This document shows positions 20,542 to 20,913 of a stretch of DNA of 20,913 nt, piece by piece; position 1 is the stretch's first letter, and every line of letters starts with the position of its first letter. The notes beneath the pieces were generated by a model, which was not told where the DNA came from, did not search any database, and was given only the letters and a program-made list of their open reading frames with translations. A program made the translations under genes and the position numbers. This DNA comes from a virus: the IMG/VR virus record IMGVR_UViG_3300030451_002667, positions 1-20,913 of that record, one strand, 5' to 3'.

Positions 20542-20913
20542 TGACCAAAGAGATTGATATTCAAATAGCATGTAATTTTTTGTTAAATGAATTATCAGAG
20601 GTTTATATTTTTAGACACTATCATATAGCCAATGAAGGAAAGCGATCAGTTCAATATCAAGTAAAATTAAAAAAAATGGGTTTCCGTTCTGGTGCACCAG
20701 ATTTAGTAATTGAGTACCCAGAGGGCAAACTTTTATATGTAGAATTAAAAAATGAAAAAGGGCAATTATCTCAATCTCAAAAATTATGGAAGATACAATC
20801 TAGTGCTTTAAACACCCCACATTTTATTATAAAAGGTAATATCAAACAATGTTTAGAACAATTAGTAGATATTATTGATAAATATGTCCCTCGTCGTACA
20901 AGTCAATCAAAAT
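20541..20913 (+). CDS. VRR-NUC domain nuclease, cut by the window end
   Basis: The first 124 codons of a gene starting at ATG 20541, the only in-frame start after a TAG at 20523-20525. The visible part contains the VRR-NUC fold: IFRHYHIANEGKRS with Glu32, then MGFRSGAPDLVI (Gly51, Asp54), YVELKNEKGQLS with the E-x-K pair Glu68/Lys70, and SQSQKLWK with Gln80. Enzymes of this type are small PD-(D/E)XK-like nucleases found in phages, in FAN1, and beside helicases; in phages they act in replication and repair, often as Holliday-junction or flap nucleases. It starts the rightward block beyond the divergent region. The C-terminal end is outside the window, but the domain looks nearly complete. Confidence 0.9.
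   Translation, partial: MTKEIDIQIACNFLLNELSEVYIFRHYHIANEGKRSVQYQVKLKKMGFRSGAPDLVIEYPEGKLLYVELKNEKGQLSQSQKLWKIQSSALNTPHFIIKGNIKQCLEQLVDIIDKYVPRRTSQSK

Noticed and set aside
1-20913. Lysogeny genes, attachment sites or tRNA genes
   Set aside because: I looked for integrase motifs, repressor-type genes and cloverleaf-like sequences and saw none; the winged-helix protein alone is not evidence for lysogeny.

Overview
The window reads as part of the genome of a tailed, siphovirus-like bacteriophage, AT-rich with short gaps and many 1-, 4- or 11-23-nt gene overlaps. The low GC, the Lys/Asn-rich proteins and the types of tail-fibre domains resemble uncultured marine phages of alphaproteobacteria (SAR11/SAR116-like hosts). 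That host assignment is an inference from style. No integrase, repressor, tRNA or CRISPR array is visible.

Rightward late block (1-15644). It starts inside the major tail protein, then has a tail assembly chaperone pair (G and G-T) joined by an in-frame A AAA AAC slippery heptamer, the tape measure protein, two distal tail proteins, a GNAT acetyltransferase where many tail clusters carry an NlpC/P60 peptidase, and a large J-like tail hub/tip protein. Fibre and adhesion proteins follow (one LamG plus SPRY-like, one of a marine-phage fibre type), then two overlapping genes for probable exported proteins. A lysis cassette comes next: a membrane-anchored coiled coil, an XhlA-like protein, a T4-type lysozyme and a 3TM holin. 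The block ends in a 42-residue membrane peptide and four very Lys/Arg-rich microproteins, the middle two possibly joined by a second -1 frameshift site.

Convergent junction (15638-15665). The two blocks meet tail to tail over a 12-position hairpin that overlaps both stop codons.

Leftward, probably early, block (20310 down to 15650). Thirteen tightly coupled genes: an unknown first gene, a stand-alone ArdC N-terminal-type ssDNA-binding domain, a 64-residue protein, an HExxH zinc metalloprotease, a DUF2958 protein, an unknown, a small lipoprotein, a possible OB-fold protein, an HNH nuclease, a helical protein, a winged-helix protein, a small acidic protein and a Cas4/RecB-like PD-(D/E)XK nuclease. 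The ArdC-like domain, the metalloprotease and DUF2958 look like a dispersed ArdC-type antirestriction system, the most interesting feature here. Several genes in this block are preceded by an (AAT)n repeat running straight into a GGAGG ribosome binding site.

Right edge. A 230-bp divergent regulatory region separates the leftward block from a rightward VRR-NUC nuclease gene cut by the window end. A G5/C5 inverted repeat abuts that gene's start codon, and similar dyads occur inside the HNH gene and at the convergent junction.

All functions are read from sequence motifs and gene order; no database search was run.
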